Shown one piece after another: positions 25,766 to 35,300 of a DNA stretch of 46,250 bases; position 1 is the stretch's first letter; each line of letters begins with the position of its first letter. The DNA comes from Paracoccaceae bacterium. Its GTDB lineage: Bacteria; Pseudomonadota; Alphaproteobacteria; Rhodobacterales; Rhodobacteraceae. Under the pieces are notes generated by a model that was not told the origin of the DNA, did no database searches, and was given only the letters and a program-made list of their open reading frames with translations. The stretch spans positions 1 through 46,250 of the forward strand of contig JAKITO010000027.1 in the NCBI GenBank assembly GCA_021648025.1, written 5' to 3'. Position numbers and translations under genes: made by a program.

Positions 25766-26542
25766 ATGAAAATAGGTCTGATTGGCAAGGGTGCGATTGC
25801 GGGTTACGTGCGCGCCGCACTTAAGGCGCGCGGGCACATCATTGGCGCGGTATTGCTGCGACCGCAGCGGGTGGCAGAGAACCCGGCCCAAAATGTCGGC
25901 GCGGTTCAGGATTTGCCGGGTGATCTTGATCTGATGATCGATTGCGCCGGACATGTCGCCCTGGCCGAACATGGCCCGGCAATCCTGTCACGCGGGATTG
26001 ACCTGATCACTGTCTCATTGGGGGCTTTGGCCGACACGCAAACCTATAAAACGCTGGAAAACGCGGCCCGGCAGGGCAACGCCAGATTGCACCTTGCCAG
26101 CGGTGCCATCGGCGCGCTTGATTGCCTGCAAGCGGCCCGTATCGGGCGACTGGACAGTGTCACCTATGTTGGGCGCAAACCGCCCAAAGGTTGGGTCGGC
26201 TCGCCCGCGGAAAGCAAACTGGACCTTGCGGCCCTTACCTGCGGCGCACACACGCATTTTCAGGGCACGGCGCGCGAGGCCGCCTTGGCCTATCCTAAAA
26301 ACGCCAATGTTGCCGCCGCCGTGGCCCTGGCCGGTGTGGGTTTTGATGCCACTCAGGTCCGGCTGATTGCCGACGCCGATGTCAGCCAAAACATCCACGA
26401 AGTCGAAGCATCAGGCGAATTCGGCAGTTTCCGGTTTCAGATCAGCGGCAATTCCCTGCCTGACAATCCCCGCAGCTCTGCCCTTGCAGCGATGAGCGTG
26501 CTTAGCAAGCTGGAACAGATCCGCCAGCCGATCACCCTTTGA
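25766..26542 (+). CDS. L-aspartate dehydrogenase-like protein
   Basis: The 258-residue protein matches the aspartate dehydrogenase (NadX) family, which interconverts aspartate and iminoaspartate/oxaloacetate with NAD(P). Seen are the N-terminal nucleotide-binding IGLIGKGAIAGYV, LASGAIGALDCLQAA, RKPPKGWVGSPAE, AREAALAYPKNANVAAAVALAGVG and NIHEVEASGEFGSF with the catalytic His. No other NAD-synthesis genes (nadA, nadC) are nearby. Its placement opposite a 3-hydroxyanthranilate-type dioxygenase and beside an aldehyde dehydrogenase suggests a catabolic job on an aspartate-like amino acid or imine. That is inference; the domain assignment is firm. Confidence 0.88.
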   Translation: MKIGLIGKGAIAGYVRAALKARGHIIGAVLLRPQRVAENPAQNVGAVQDLPGDLDLMIDCAGHVALAEHGPAILSRGIDLITVSLGALADTQTYKTLENAARQGNARLHLASGAIGALDCLQAARIGRLDSVTYVGRKPPKGWVGSPAESKLDLAALTCGAHTHFQGTAREAALAYPKNANVAAAVALAGVGFDATQVRLIADADVSQNIHEVEASGEFGSFRFQISGNSLPDNPRSSALAAMSVLSKLEQIRQPITL

Positions 26543-26551
26543 GGGCCTGAT

Positions 26552-27496
26552 ATGATTGCCCGCCATTCCCGTATTGTTGATCGTGCCCTGACCCGGTTGA
26601 AACTGCGCCAGTTGCGCCTGCTTGTGGCCATTGGCAGCCACGGCAATATCCGACATGCCGCGCGCGAACTGGGCATATCGCAACCCGCCGCCACCAAGAT
26701 GATTCAGGACCTTGAACTTGATTTTGAGGTCAAGCTGTTTACCCGCACCAACCGGGGTGTCATCCCCACCGTGTTTGGCGAGGTCATGATCCGCCACGGC
26801 AAACTGATCTTTGCGCAAGTTTCAAACGCCGCTCAGGAATTGGACGACCTTAAGGAAGGCAACAGTGGCCGGGTTGTTGTCGGCACCCTGCTTGCCGCAT
26901 CGACAGGCCTGTTGCCGGTGGCGATTGACATATTGTTGGCGGAACGTCCGAAAGTTGCGATCAAAATCAGCGAAGGCACCAACCAGGTGCTGATGCCTGC
27001 CTTGTTGTCAGGTGAAATTGATCTGGTCGTCGGTCGCCTGCCTTCGCATCGTCACCGCGACAAGATCAAACAGGAAAACCTGTTCGAAGATCGTATTTTG
27101 GCCGTTGTCGGCAATCAGCACCCGCTTGCAAACACGCGCCTTGTGTCGTTTGAGCAGATCAAACCGTTTGGCTGGATTCTGCCCCCGCTTGAGACAACCC
27201 TGCGGCGTCAGGTTGATCATTTTTTTGTCAGCCAACAGCAATACCTGCCCCCACTGGCGATTGAATCGGTGTCATACCTTTCCAACAGGACGCTTTTGCA
27301 AACCCGTGATCTGATTGGCCTGATGCCTGCCGAAATGATCGCGCAAGACATTGAAAATGGCACTCTTTCACAACTTGACTGGGGTGTTCCCTTTGGTCAG
27401 GGGGCGGTCGGCATCTCATATCGCTCTGACAATAGCCTGTCACCCGCAGGGCGCGCCTTTAGGCAGGCTCTGCGGCAGGCAGCACAACAAAGATAA
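26552..27496 (+). CDS. LysR-family transcriptional regulator
   Basis: The 314-residue protein has the N-terminal LysR helix-turn-helix (LKLRQLRLLVAIGSHGNIRHAARELGISQPAATKMIQDLE, about residues 16-55) and the effector-binding domain of about 200 residues (from about 100). It starts 9 bp after the aspartate-dehydrogenase-like gene and precedes the aldehyde dehydrogenase, inside the same plus-strand run. It is probably the local regulator of this divergent cluster and may sense an aromatic or amino acid intermediate. The effector cannot be read from the sequence. Confidence 0.92.
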   Translation: MIARHSRIVDRALTRLKLRQLRLLVAIGSHGNIRHAARELGISQPAATKMIQDLELDFEVKLFTRTNRGVIPTVFGEVMIRHGKLIFAQVSNAAQELDDLKEGNSGRVVVGTLLAASTGLLPVAIDILLAERPKVAIKISEGTNQVLMPALLSGEIDLVVGRLPSHRHRDKIKQENLFEDRILAVVGNQHPLANTRLVSFEQIKPFGWILPPLETTLRRQVDHFFVSQQQYLPPLAIESVSYLSNRTLLQTRDLIGLMPAEMIAQDIENGTLSQLDWGVPFGQGAVGISYRSDNSLSPAGRAFRQALRQAAQQR

Positions 27497-27612
27497 CCCT
27501 CTGGTATTCGCCAAACTGATACCTGTATTCAGCTAAATCGCTTGAAGTGACAGGCCGGTTTGCGTGATCTGATCAGGCCGCATTCTGGCCGCATAATGGA
27601 GGCTCTTGTTCA

Positions 27613-29043
27613 ATGTACCCTGAGTTGAAGCTGTTTATCGCAGGTGAATGGCGTAAAACCTACCGTGACATGCCTGTTGTAAACCCGGCCAACGAAAAGG
27701 TTCTGGGTTCCCTTCCGATGGCGTCGACAAGTGATCTGGATGATGCGCTGAATGCAGCGGAACAGGGGTTTCGCATCTGGAGCCGTACATCCCCGCGCGA
27801 GCGTTCCGATACCATCCTGCGTGCCGCCAAACTGATGCGCGAACGCCAGGAAGAAATTGCCCGGTCGATAACGCTGGAGCTTGGAAAGCCGCTACAACAA
27901 GCCCGGCTTGAAGTTATCCGGGGCGCCGAATTCTTTGAATGGGACGCAGGCGAGGCCATGCGCACCTATGGCAGGATAATTCCGGCGGCCCAGGGGCACA
28001 AATTCGCGGTGCATCATATTCCCATCGGGGTTGTGGCGGCATTTTCCCCGTGGAACTTTCCATTCAGCCAACCGGCGCGCAAAATTGCCGGCGCCTTGGC
28101 ATCGGGCTGTTCGATCATCTTGAAGGCGGCCGAAGAAACCCCGGCGGGGGCTGTCCATATCGCGCGGGCCTTTCAGGACGCGGGCCTGCCGCCGGGTGTT
28201 TTAAATCTGGTGTTTGGCAATCCGGCTGAAATCTCCGGCTATCTGATCCCGCAAGACCCCGTGCGGCTTGTGGCGTTTACCGGTTCAACGACGGTTGGTC
28301 GCCACCTGACCACGTTGGCCTCGGAAAACATGACCCCGGTTTTGATGGAACTGGGCGGCCACGCGCCGGTGATCGTGTGCGAAGATACCGACGCGCATCT
28401 TGCCGCAACCTTTGGCGCGATCCGCAAGTTGCGCAACTCTGGTCAGGTCTGCACCTCGCCCACGCGGTTCTTTGTACATGAGAGCATCTTTGAAGCGTTC
28501 GCCACGACCTTCACCGCGCGTGCAGCCGCAACAATTGTCGGCAACCCTATGGATGACGGAATCGAGATGGGCCCAACGGCCAATGACCGCCGGGTGCCTG
28601 TGCTGACCGACCTGGTGGAAGACGCACGTGCCAAAGGGGCCACTGTTGCCACTGGCGGCACGCGCTATGGCAACACAGGCTTTTTCTTTCAGCCCACCGT
28701 GCTGATGAACGTCCCCGAAGATGCCCGGATCATGCAGGAAGAACCGTTCGGACCAATTGCGGTCATCAACCCGGTCGCCTCACTTGACGAAGCCATTGCG
28801 CAAGCAAATAGCGTACCCTACGGTCTGGCCGGCTATGCCTTTACCAACCGCGCCGATTATATCGACCAGATGATTGATGAGGTCGAGGTCGGCAATCTGT
28901 CGATCAACACGCTCGAAGCCTCAATGCCGGAAACGCCATTCGGAGGTGTCAAATCCAGTGGCTACGGACGCGAAGGCGGCTCTGAAGGTTTGGACAAATA
29001 CATGACGGTCAAACACGTCTGGCATTCAGCCAAAATCAGTTAA
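27613..29043 (+). CDS. NAD(P)-dependent aldehyde dehydrogenase (succinate-semialdehyde-like)
   Basis: The 476-residue enzyme has complete family motifs: VAAFSPWNFPFSQPARKIAGAL (nucleotide-binding Asn and Pro region), FTGSTTVGRHL, the general base Glu246 in LMELGGHAP, the catalytic Cys280 in SGQVCTSPTRF, and EEPFGPIAVI. The overall pattern resembles succinate-semialdehyde and related semialdehyde dehydrogenases. The GGAGG site at 27598-27602 precedes ATG 27613. It follows the LysR gene after 116 bp and probably oxidises a semialdehyde formed in the same cluster, perhaps from the ring-cleavage product. The exact substrate is unknown. Confidence 0.93.
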   Translation: MYPELKLFIAGEWRKTYRDMPVVNPANEKVLGSLPMASTSDLDDALNAAEQGFRIWSRTSPRERSDTILRAAKLMRERQEEIARSITLELGKPLQQARLEVIRGAEFFEWDAGEAMRTYGRIIPAAQGHKFAVHHIPIGVVAAFSPWNFPFSQPARKIAGALASGCSIILKAAEETPAGAVHIARAFQDAGLPPGVLNLVFGNPAEISGYLIPQDPVRLVAFTGSTTVGRHLTTLASENMTPVLMELGGHAPVIVCEDTDAHLAATFGAIRKLRNSGQVCTSPTRFFVHESIFEAFATTFTARAAATIVGNPMDDGIEMGPTANDRRVPVLTDLVEDARAKGATVATGGTRYGNTGFFFQPTVLMNVPEDARIMQEEPFGPIAVINPVASLDEAIAQANSVPYGLAGYAFTNRADYIDQMIDEVEVGNLSINTLEASMPETPFGGVKSSGYGREGGSEGLDKYMTVKHVWHSAKIS

Positions 29044-29122
29044 AGCGTTTCCTGGGCAACCCAATCTTCCGGGACGTAAGAAATGGGAATTTTTAGATAT
29101 TTTGGTCAGTATGCTGGAATCG

Positions 29123-29136
29123 TTGATTTGAATCAA
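29123..29136 (+). promoter_or_regulatory. Perfect FNR/FnrL box of the nar operon
   Basis: TTGATTTGAATCAA matches the FNR consensus TTGAT-N4-ATCAA exactly. Its centre is at 29129.5. A -10-like TACGAC at 29159-29164 would place the transcription start near 29171, which puts the box at -41.5, the classical position for activation by FNR/CRP-family proteins. The narK1 gene begins about 40 bp further on. The box could be read by FnrL, NarR or Dnr/Nnr, which share this consensus. Confidence 0.88.
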
Positions 29137-29158
29137 TATCCGAAACCCCAGCACCGCG

Positions 29159-29164
29159 TACGAC
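29159..29164 (+). promoter_or_regulatory. Probable -10 element of the nar promoter
   Basis: TACGAC is positioned so that a start about seven bases downstream falls 41.5 bp from the centre of the FNR box. The hexamer is a weak match to TATAAT, as is common at activator-dependent promoters that lack a -35 element. Confidence 0.45.
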
Positions 29165-29211
29165 TCTCTCCAAGTCAAAGCACCTTTGCTTGATGAACCA
29201 GAGGGATGAAG

Positions 29212-30627
29212 ATGGAAATACAGAACAAGGCCACAAGGTTGTGGGGTAATTTCTTTGATGTAAGGCGCGTGCAGATACGCACATTCCACATGACTTGGTT
29301 TGCGTTTTTCGCCTGCTTTTTCGCCTGGTTCGGTATTGCGCCATTGATGATAATCGTACGGGAAGAGTTGCAACTTACGCGGGAACAGGTCGGCTGGACC
29401 ATTATCGCCGGGGTGGCCGCGACAATCCTCGCCCGCTTTATAGTCGGCTGGCTGTGTGACCGGATCGGCCCGCGGCTGACTTATACCTGGCTGCTGTTGC
29501 TGGGGGCTTTCCCGGTTGCCGGGATCGGCCTGGCCGATGATTTCGAGAGTTTTTTGTTTTTCCGTCTGCTGATCAGCCTGATCGGCGGTAGTTTCGTGAT
29601 CACCCAGTATCATACCACGCAGATGTTCGCGCCCAATGTGGTGGGCACCGCCAATGCCACCACCGCCGGTTGGGGCAATCTGGGTGGCGGGGTCACCCAG
29701 TTGGCCATGCCGCTGATGTTTTCGGCTTTCATCGTCGCATTCGGCTTTACCGACGCGCAGGCATGGCGTGCCGCCATGGTGGTGGTTGGTGTTGTGATCT
29801 TCATCATCGGTATCATGTATTATTACCTGACACAGGATGCGCCGGACGGGAACTTCAAGGACCTGCGCGCACAAGGCAAGATGGCGCCGTCAAGCAAGGT
29901 CTCGGGTCTGTACCTTGAGGCCATGAAGGATTACCGCGTCTGGTTGCTGTTTTTCATCTACGCGATCTGTTTCGGCATCGAGATCGCCGTCAACTCGACC
30001 ATCGCGCTTTACTTCTATGACTACTTTGACGGTGTCGATCTGGTCGTCGCCGGTGCCATCGCCGCGTCGTTCGGTTTGATGAACGTCTTTGCCCGGACCC
30101 TGGGCGGCATTTTCGGTGACAACTTCGGTTCCATCTGGGGTCTGAAGGGGCGTACATTCTGGTTGTTCATGGTGCTTTTGGGCGAAGGCCTGGCGCTGAT
30201 GCTGTTCAGCCGGATGGACGTTCTGTTCCTGGCCATTCCGATGCTGATCATCTTTTCACTGTTCGTGCAGATGGCCGAGGGGGCGACCTATTCGGTGGTG
30301 CCGTTCATCAACAAGAAGGCGTTGGGCGCCGTCGTGGGCGTGGTTGGGGCCGGTGGCAACGCCGGGGCGGTGGCCGTCACCTTCATGTTCAAGAGCGAAA
30401 TTCCCTGGAATGACGTGTTCCTGATTGTCGGGGCGGTTGTCACCGCAACGTCGGTGCTGGCACTGTTCATCCGGTTCTCGCCCGAGAAGGAAGCCGAGGA
30501 AAAGGCTTTGTTTGAAAAAGCGAACATGGACCTGCTGCAAATCCGTGCGGATCGCGCCAACGAAGCCCTGGCGCATTCGGCCGAAGTAATTTCCGAATAC
30601 AACCGCACCCACAACAACAAAATATAA
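29212..30627 (+). CDS. narK1: NarK1-type nitrate transporter (MFS)
   Basis: This is a major facilitator with about 12 membrane helices, related to NarK1, the proton-linked nitrate importer. Seen are the cytoplasmic N-terminus RIRTFHMTWFAFFACFFAWFGIAPL, RFIVGWLCDRIGPRLTY (MFS loop 2-3 signature), the Gly-rich nitrate signature region NATTAGWGNLGGGVTQL, and a second Gly-rich stretch GVVGAGGNAGAVAV. I place the start at ATG 29212 (MEIQNKATRLW), 6 bp after GAGGG. ATG 29206 is also in frame but abuts that ribosome site. It is the first gene of the FNR-controlled nar operon. Confidence 0.92.
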   Translation: MEIQNKATRLWGNFFDVRRVQIRTFHMTWFAFFACFFAWFGIAPLMIIVREELQLTREQVGWTIIAGVAATILARFIVGWLCDRIGPRLTYTWLLLLGAFPVAGIGLADDFESFLFFRLLISLIGGSFVITQYHTTQMFAPNVVGTANATTAGWGNLGGGVTQLAMPLMFSAFIVAFGFTDAQAWRAAMVVVGVVIFIIGIMYYYLTQDAPDGNFKDLRAQGKMAPSSKVSGLYLEAMKDYRVWLLFFIYAICFGIEIAVNSTIALYFYDYFDGVDLVVAGAIAASFGLMNVFARTLGGIFGDNFGSIWGLKGRTFWLFMVLLGEGLALMLFSRMDVLFLAIPMLIIFSLFVQMAEGATYSVVPFINKKALGAVVGVVGAGGNAGAVAVTFMFKSEIPWNDVFLIVGAVVTATSVLALFIRFSPEKEAEEKALFEKANMDLLQIRADRANEALAHSAEVISEYNRTHNNKI

Positions 30628-30636
30628 ATGAAACCA

Positions 30637-30656
30637 GCGGGCCACCAAAGGCCCGC
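30637..30656 (+). other. Intercistronic hairpin between narK1 and narK2
   Basis: GCGGGCC at 30637-30643 pairs with GGCCCGC at 30650-30656 across an ACCAAA loop. No T-run follows, so full termination is unlikely. It may stabilise the 3' end of a processed narK1 message or reduce read-through. It ends 15 bp before the narK2 ribosome site. Confidence 0.6.
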
Positions 30657-30685
30657 CTAAACCTCATAGCCGAGGAGCTGAGAAA

Positions 30686-32287
30686 TTGGGACAAGATCTA
30701 AAAAACTGGAATGTCGAGGATGAAAAGTTCTGGTCTTCGACCGGCAAGGCGATCGCCACGCGCAATCTGTGGATTTCAATCCCCAGCCTGCTGTGTGGCT
30801 TTGCCGTATGGCTGTACTGGGGCATCATTACCGTTCAGATGATCAACCTGGGCTTTGCCTTTGAGAAATCCGACCTGTTTACGCTGATGGCGATTGCCGG
30901 CCTGACCGGCGCTACATTGCGTATTCCGGCCACCTTTTTCATCCGCATCGCTGGCGGGAGAAACACCATCTTTTTCAGCACCGCGCTGCTGATGATCCCG
31001 GCAATCGGTGCCGGGTTTGCCCTTAGCAACCCGGATACGCCGCTTTGGCAGTTCCAGATCCTGGCGGCATTGTCGGGTATCGGCGGCGGCAACTTCTCGT
31101 CGTCGATGTCCAACATCAGCTTTTTCTATCCGAAAAAGGTACAGGGCTATGCGCTGGGAATGAACGCCGGTCTGGGCAACTTTGGCGTGACCACCATGCA
31201 GATATTGGTGCCGCTGGCGATGACCTTCAGCTTTGGTCCCAGCCGTATGCTGGAAAAGACCTCGGGCACATTGATCGGCAAGATCCCGGCCGGAACTGAA
31301 ACCTATATTCAGAACGCCGGCTTTGTCTGGCTGTTGTTCCTGGTGCCGCTGGCCTTCTTTGGCTGGTGGGGCATGAACAATATTCGCGATGAACACGTCT
31401 CGCCGAATATTCCCAATCCGGTTGGCGCGTTTGCCACCATATCCGGCATGTACCTGATCGGCTTTGCCACGGCGGCCTTTGGCCTGTGGCTGATGCTGCC
31501 GGAAAAGGTTGGTGGTTCGGGCTTCATGATCTCGAAATGGTTCGTGCTGCCGATTGTTGTGGTCATGACGGTGTTCGCGCTCAAGATGATCCCCGGTGCG
31601 GTGGGGCAGAACCTGTCGCGCCAATACAAGATATTCAACAACAAACACACCTGGGCGATGACCATCATCTACGTGATGACCTTTGGCTCGTTCATCGGGT
31701 ATGCGGCGGCCTTTGGTCTGGTGATCAAGGTGGTGTTCGGGTTCCAGCATATCGTGGTTGACGGGGTGATGACCCACAGTACACCCAACCCGGATGGTCC
31801 TTCGGCGCTGATGTTTGCCTGGATGGGACCGTTCATCGGTGCCCTGATCCGACCCATCGGCGGGATGATTGCCGACAAGCTGGGCGGTGCACGGGTGACG
31901 CACTGGATTTCGGTGGTTATGGTTCTGTCGGCGCTTGGCGTGGCTTATTATCTCAAACAGGCCTATGTTTCAGCAACGCCGCAGGATTACTTCCTGCCGT
32001 TCATGATCCTGTTCCTGATCCTGTTTGCCGCCACCGGTATCGGCAACGGTTCGACCTTCCGCACCATTGCCATCGTGTTTAACCGCGAACAGGCTGGTCC
32101 GGTGCTGGGCTGGACCGCGGCGATCGGTGCTTACGGTGCCTTCCTGATCCCCAAGGTGTTCGGTGAGCAGATCAAATTGGCCACACCGGAATACGCACTT
32201 TACGGGTTCGCAGCCTTCTACACGGTGTGCATCGTCATCAACTGGTGGTTCTACCTGCGTCCCAACGCATACGTGAAGAACCCCTGA
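30686..32287 (+). CDS. narK2: NarK2-type nitrate/nitrite antiporter (MFS)
   Basis: The 533-residue membrane protein is closely like E. coli NarK in pattern: an N-terminal WNVEDEKFWSSTGKAIATRNLWISIPSLL, the conserved nitrate-binding Arg in GATLRIPATF, the first signature GGNFSSSMSNISFFYPKKVQG with ALGMNAGLGNFG, and the second signature GIGNGSTFRTIAIVF. It exchanges external nitrate for internal nitrite. The start codon is TTG 30686, with GAGGAG at 30672-30677. In Paracoccus the NarK1 and NarK2 halves are fused into one protein; here they are separate genes 58 bp apart. Confidence 0.93.
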   Translation: MGQDLKNWNVEDEKFWSSTGKAIATRNLWISIPSLLCGFAVWLYWGIITVQMINLGFAFEKSDLFTLMAIAGLTGATLRIPATFFIRIAGGRNTIFFSTALLMIPAIGAGFALSNPDTPLWQFQILAALSGIGGGNFSSSMSNISFFYPKKVQGYALGMNAGLGNFGVTTMQILVPLAMTFSFGPSRMLEKTSGTLIGKIPAGTETYIQNAGFVWLLFLVPLAFFGWWGMNNIRDEHVSPNIPNPVGAFATISGMYLIGFATAAFGLWLMLPEKVGGSGFMISKWFVLPIVVVMTVFALKMIPGAVGQNLSRQYKIFNNKHTWAMTIIYVMTFGSFIGYAAAFGLVIKVVFGFQHIVVDGVMTHSTPNPDGPSALMFAWMGPFIGALIRPIGGMIADKLGGARVTHWISVVMVLSALGVAYYLKQAYVSATPQDYFLPFMILFLILFAATGIGNGSTFRTIAIVFNREQAGPVLGWTAAIGAYGAFLIPKVFGEQIKLATPEYALYGFAAFYTVCIVINWWFYLRPNAYVKNP

Positions 32288-32306
32288 GCCCGAGACCCAT
32301 GCCAGC

Positions 32307-32331
32307 CCGCCCCGGCGCGACGCCGGGGCGG
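32307..32331 (+). other. Very strong GC hairpin between narK2 and narG
   Basis: A perfect 11-bp stem made only of G-C pairs (CCGCCCCGGCG at 32307-32317, CGCCGGGGCGG at 32321-32331) closes a three-base CGA loop. No T-run follows, so it is not a standard intrinsic terminator. It lies between the transporter genes and narG, with the narG ribosome site (AGGAG) beginning about 12 bp later. It probably acts in message processing or in setting the transporter-to-enzyme ratio. Confidence 0.75.
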
Positions 32332-32354
32332 CAAGCTTACACAGGAGATAAAAG

Positions 32355-35300
32355 ATGAGCCATCTGCTAGACCGACTGAACTTTTTTCAATCCAAGGAAC
32401 TGGAACAGTTTTCTGATGGTTGGGGGCAAGTCACCCGCGAAAACCGTGATTGGGAAGACGTTTACCGCAATCGCTGGCGGCATGACAAAGTGGTACGCTC
32501 GACGCATGGTGTGAATTGCACCGGCTCGTGCAGTTGGAAGATTTATGTGAAATCCGGGATTGTCACCTGGGAAACCCAGCAGACGGATTACCCACGCACC
32601 CGCGCAGGCATACCCAACCACGAACCGCGTGGCTGTGCCCGGGGCGCCTCTTATAGCTGGTATCTCTATTCCGCGAACCGGGTGAAAAACCCGTTGATCC
32701 GGGGCAAGATGATGCGCGCATGGCGGTCGTTGCGCAAAACGCTGACGCCGATTCAGGCGTGGACGAAATTGCAAAACGATCCGATCCTGCGGGCGTCCTA
32801 TGTCGAAAGTCGCGGCATGGGCGGGTTCGTGCGGGCCGACTGGGACGAGGCCACCGAGATCATCGCCGCCGCCAACGCCTATACCGCCAAAACATACGGA
32901 CCGGACCGGGTGTTTGGCTTTTCTCCGATCCCGGCAATGTCGATGGTGTCTTATGCGGCCGGCAGTCGTTACCTAAGCCTGATGGGCGGCACCTGCATGT
33001 CGTTTTACGACTGGTATTGCGATCTGCCCCCGGCCAGCCCGCAGACATGGGGCGAACAGACCGATGTGCCTGAATCCGCAGACTGGTACAACGCCGGATT
33101 TCTGCTGCTCTGGGGCAGTAACGTGCCGCAAACCCGTACCCCTGACGCGCATTTCTATACCGAGGTGCGTTATCGCGGCACCAAATCCGCGGTGATCTGC
33201 CCGGACTATTCCGAAGCCGCCAAATTCGGCGACATCTGGCTGGCCCCGCAACAAGGCACCGATGCCGCCCTTGCGATGGCAATGGGCCATGTGATCCTGC
33301 GCGAATACCACCTGGACCGCCAGGCCCCGTATTTTGAGGATTACGCGCGCAAATACACCGATATGCCGATGCTTGTGGTGTTGGATGAACAGGACGGCAA
33401 ACTGGTGCCGGGCCGGATGCTGCGGGCCGATGATTTCAAAGGCGATCTTGGCGAAAAGAACAACCCGGACTGGAAAACCGTCGCTTTTGACGAGGTGACA
33501 GGCAACGTGGTCGTGCCCAATGGCTCGATCGGGTTTCGCTGGGGCGAAGAGGGCAAATGGAACCTTGAAGAACGCGCCAAAAAGAAAGACGTCAAGCTGC
33601 GCCTAAGTCATATCCTTGAAGACGATTTTGACGAAATTGTCGGCGTGGATTTCCCGTTTTTCGGCGGTCAGGCGACCGAAAATTTTGTCAAATGTGACCA
33701 CCCAGATGTGCTGACCCGCAATGTCACGGTCAAAAAAGTCAAGCTGGCCGATGGCCGCGATGTTCTGGTTGCCACGGTATTTGACCTGTTTTGCGCCAAT
33801 TACGGGCTTGATCGTGGATTGGGCGGCAAATGGGCGTCAAAAGACTTTGCCGAGGACTTGCCGTATACACCGGCCTGGGCCGAGAAAATCACCGGCGTGT
33901 CAGCGGATAAAATCATCGCCGTTGCCCGTGAATTTGCCGGCAACGCGGAAAAGACCGAGGGCAAGTCGATGGTCATTCTGGGGGCCGGCCTGAACCACTG
34001 GTACCACATGGATATGAACTATCGCGGCATCATCAATATGCTGGTGATGTGCGGCTGTGTCGGCAAAGAAGGCGGCGGCTGGGCGCATTATGTGGGGCAG
34101 GAAAAACTGCGCCCGCAAACCGGCTGGCAACCGCTGGCCTTTGCGCTGGACTGGAACCGTCCACCGCGGCACATGAATTCCACATCGGCGTGGTATGCCC
34201 ACTCTGACCAATGGCGCTATGAAACGCTGTCGGCGGGTGAAATTCTGTCGCCGACAGCCCCCAAAGGCGACTGGGATATCAGCCTGATTGACTACAATAT
34301 CCAGGCGGAACGCATGGGGTGGTTGCCATCTGCTCCGCAACTTAAAACCAATCCGCTTGAGGTGGCCAAGGCAGCCAAAGAATCGGGCAAACCCATCCCG
34401 GAATATGTCGCCGAACAGTTGAAATCCGGTGATCTGGAAATGTCGTGCGAAGACCCCGATGCGCCGGAAAACTGGCCGCGCAACCTGTTTGTGTGGCGTT
34501 CGAACCTGCTTGGATCATCGGGCAAGGGACACGAATATTTCCTCAAGCATCTGCTTGGCACCCAACACGGTGTGCTGGGCAAGGACCTTGGCGAAGAGGG
34601 TCGCGTAAAGCCAACCGAAGCCAAGTGGCACGATGAGGCCCCCAAGGGTAAACTTGATCTGCTGGTGACCATTGATTTCCGCATGTCCACCACCTGTGTC
34701 TATTCCGACATCGTGCTGCCCACCGCCAGCTGGTACGAAAAGGACGATCTGAACACCTCGGATATGCACCCGTTCATCCACCCACTTCAGGCGGCCGTTG
34801 ATCCGGCATATGAAAGCAAATCAGACTGGGAAATCTTCAAGGCAATCGCCAAAAAGTTCTCGGAAGTGGCCCCGGAAATCCTGGGGGTTGAAACGGACAT
34901 TGTGCAACTACCGCTTTTGCATGACACGCCGGGCGAACTTGCCCAGCCGCATGTAAAAGACTGGAAGAAAGACGAATGTGATCTGATTCCTGGCAAAACC
35001 GCACCGAATTACGTCGCGGTTGAGCGGGATTATCCCAACCTTTACAAAAAGTTCACCTCGATTGGTCCGCTTCTTGAAAAACTGGGCAATGGTGGCAAAG
35101 GCATCAACTGGAACACCGAGGTCGAGGTGCAGCACCTGCGCGATCTCAATGGAGTTGTTACCGATGAAGGCATCAGCAAGGGCCAGCCGAAACTGAACAC
35201 CGCAATTGAGGCGGCTGAGATGATCCTGATGCTTGCCCCGGAAACCAACGGCGAAGTCGCGGTGAAGGCCTGGCACGAGCTTGAGAAACCAACCGGGCGC

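Noticed and set aside
30776..31903. 375-residue minus-strand frame opposite narK2
   Set aside because: Low-complexity, His/Arg/Gln-rich shadow of a membrane protein gene with strong motifs on the other strand.
32307..32331. Intrinsic terminator after narK2
   Set aside because: The hairpin is very strong, but no T-run follows and narG begins close behind; processing or attenuation is more likely.
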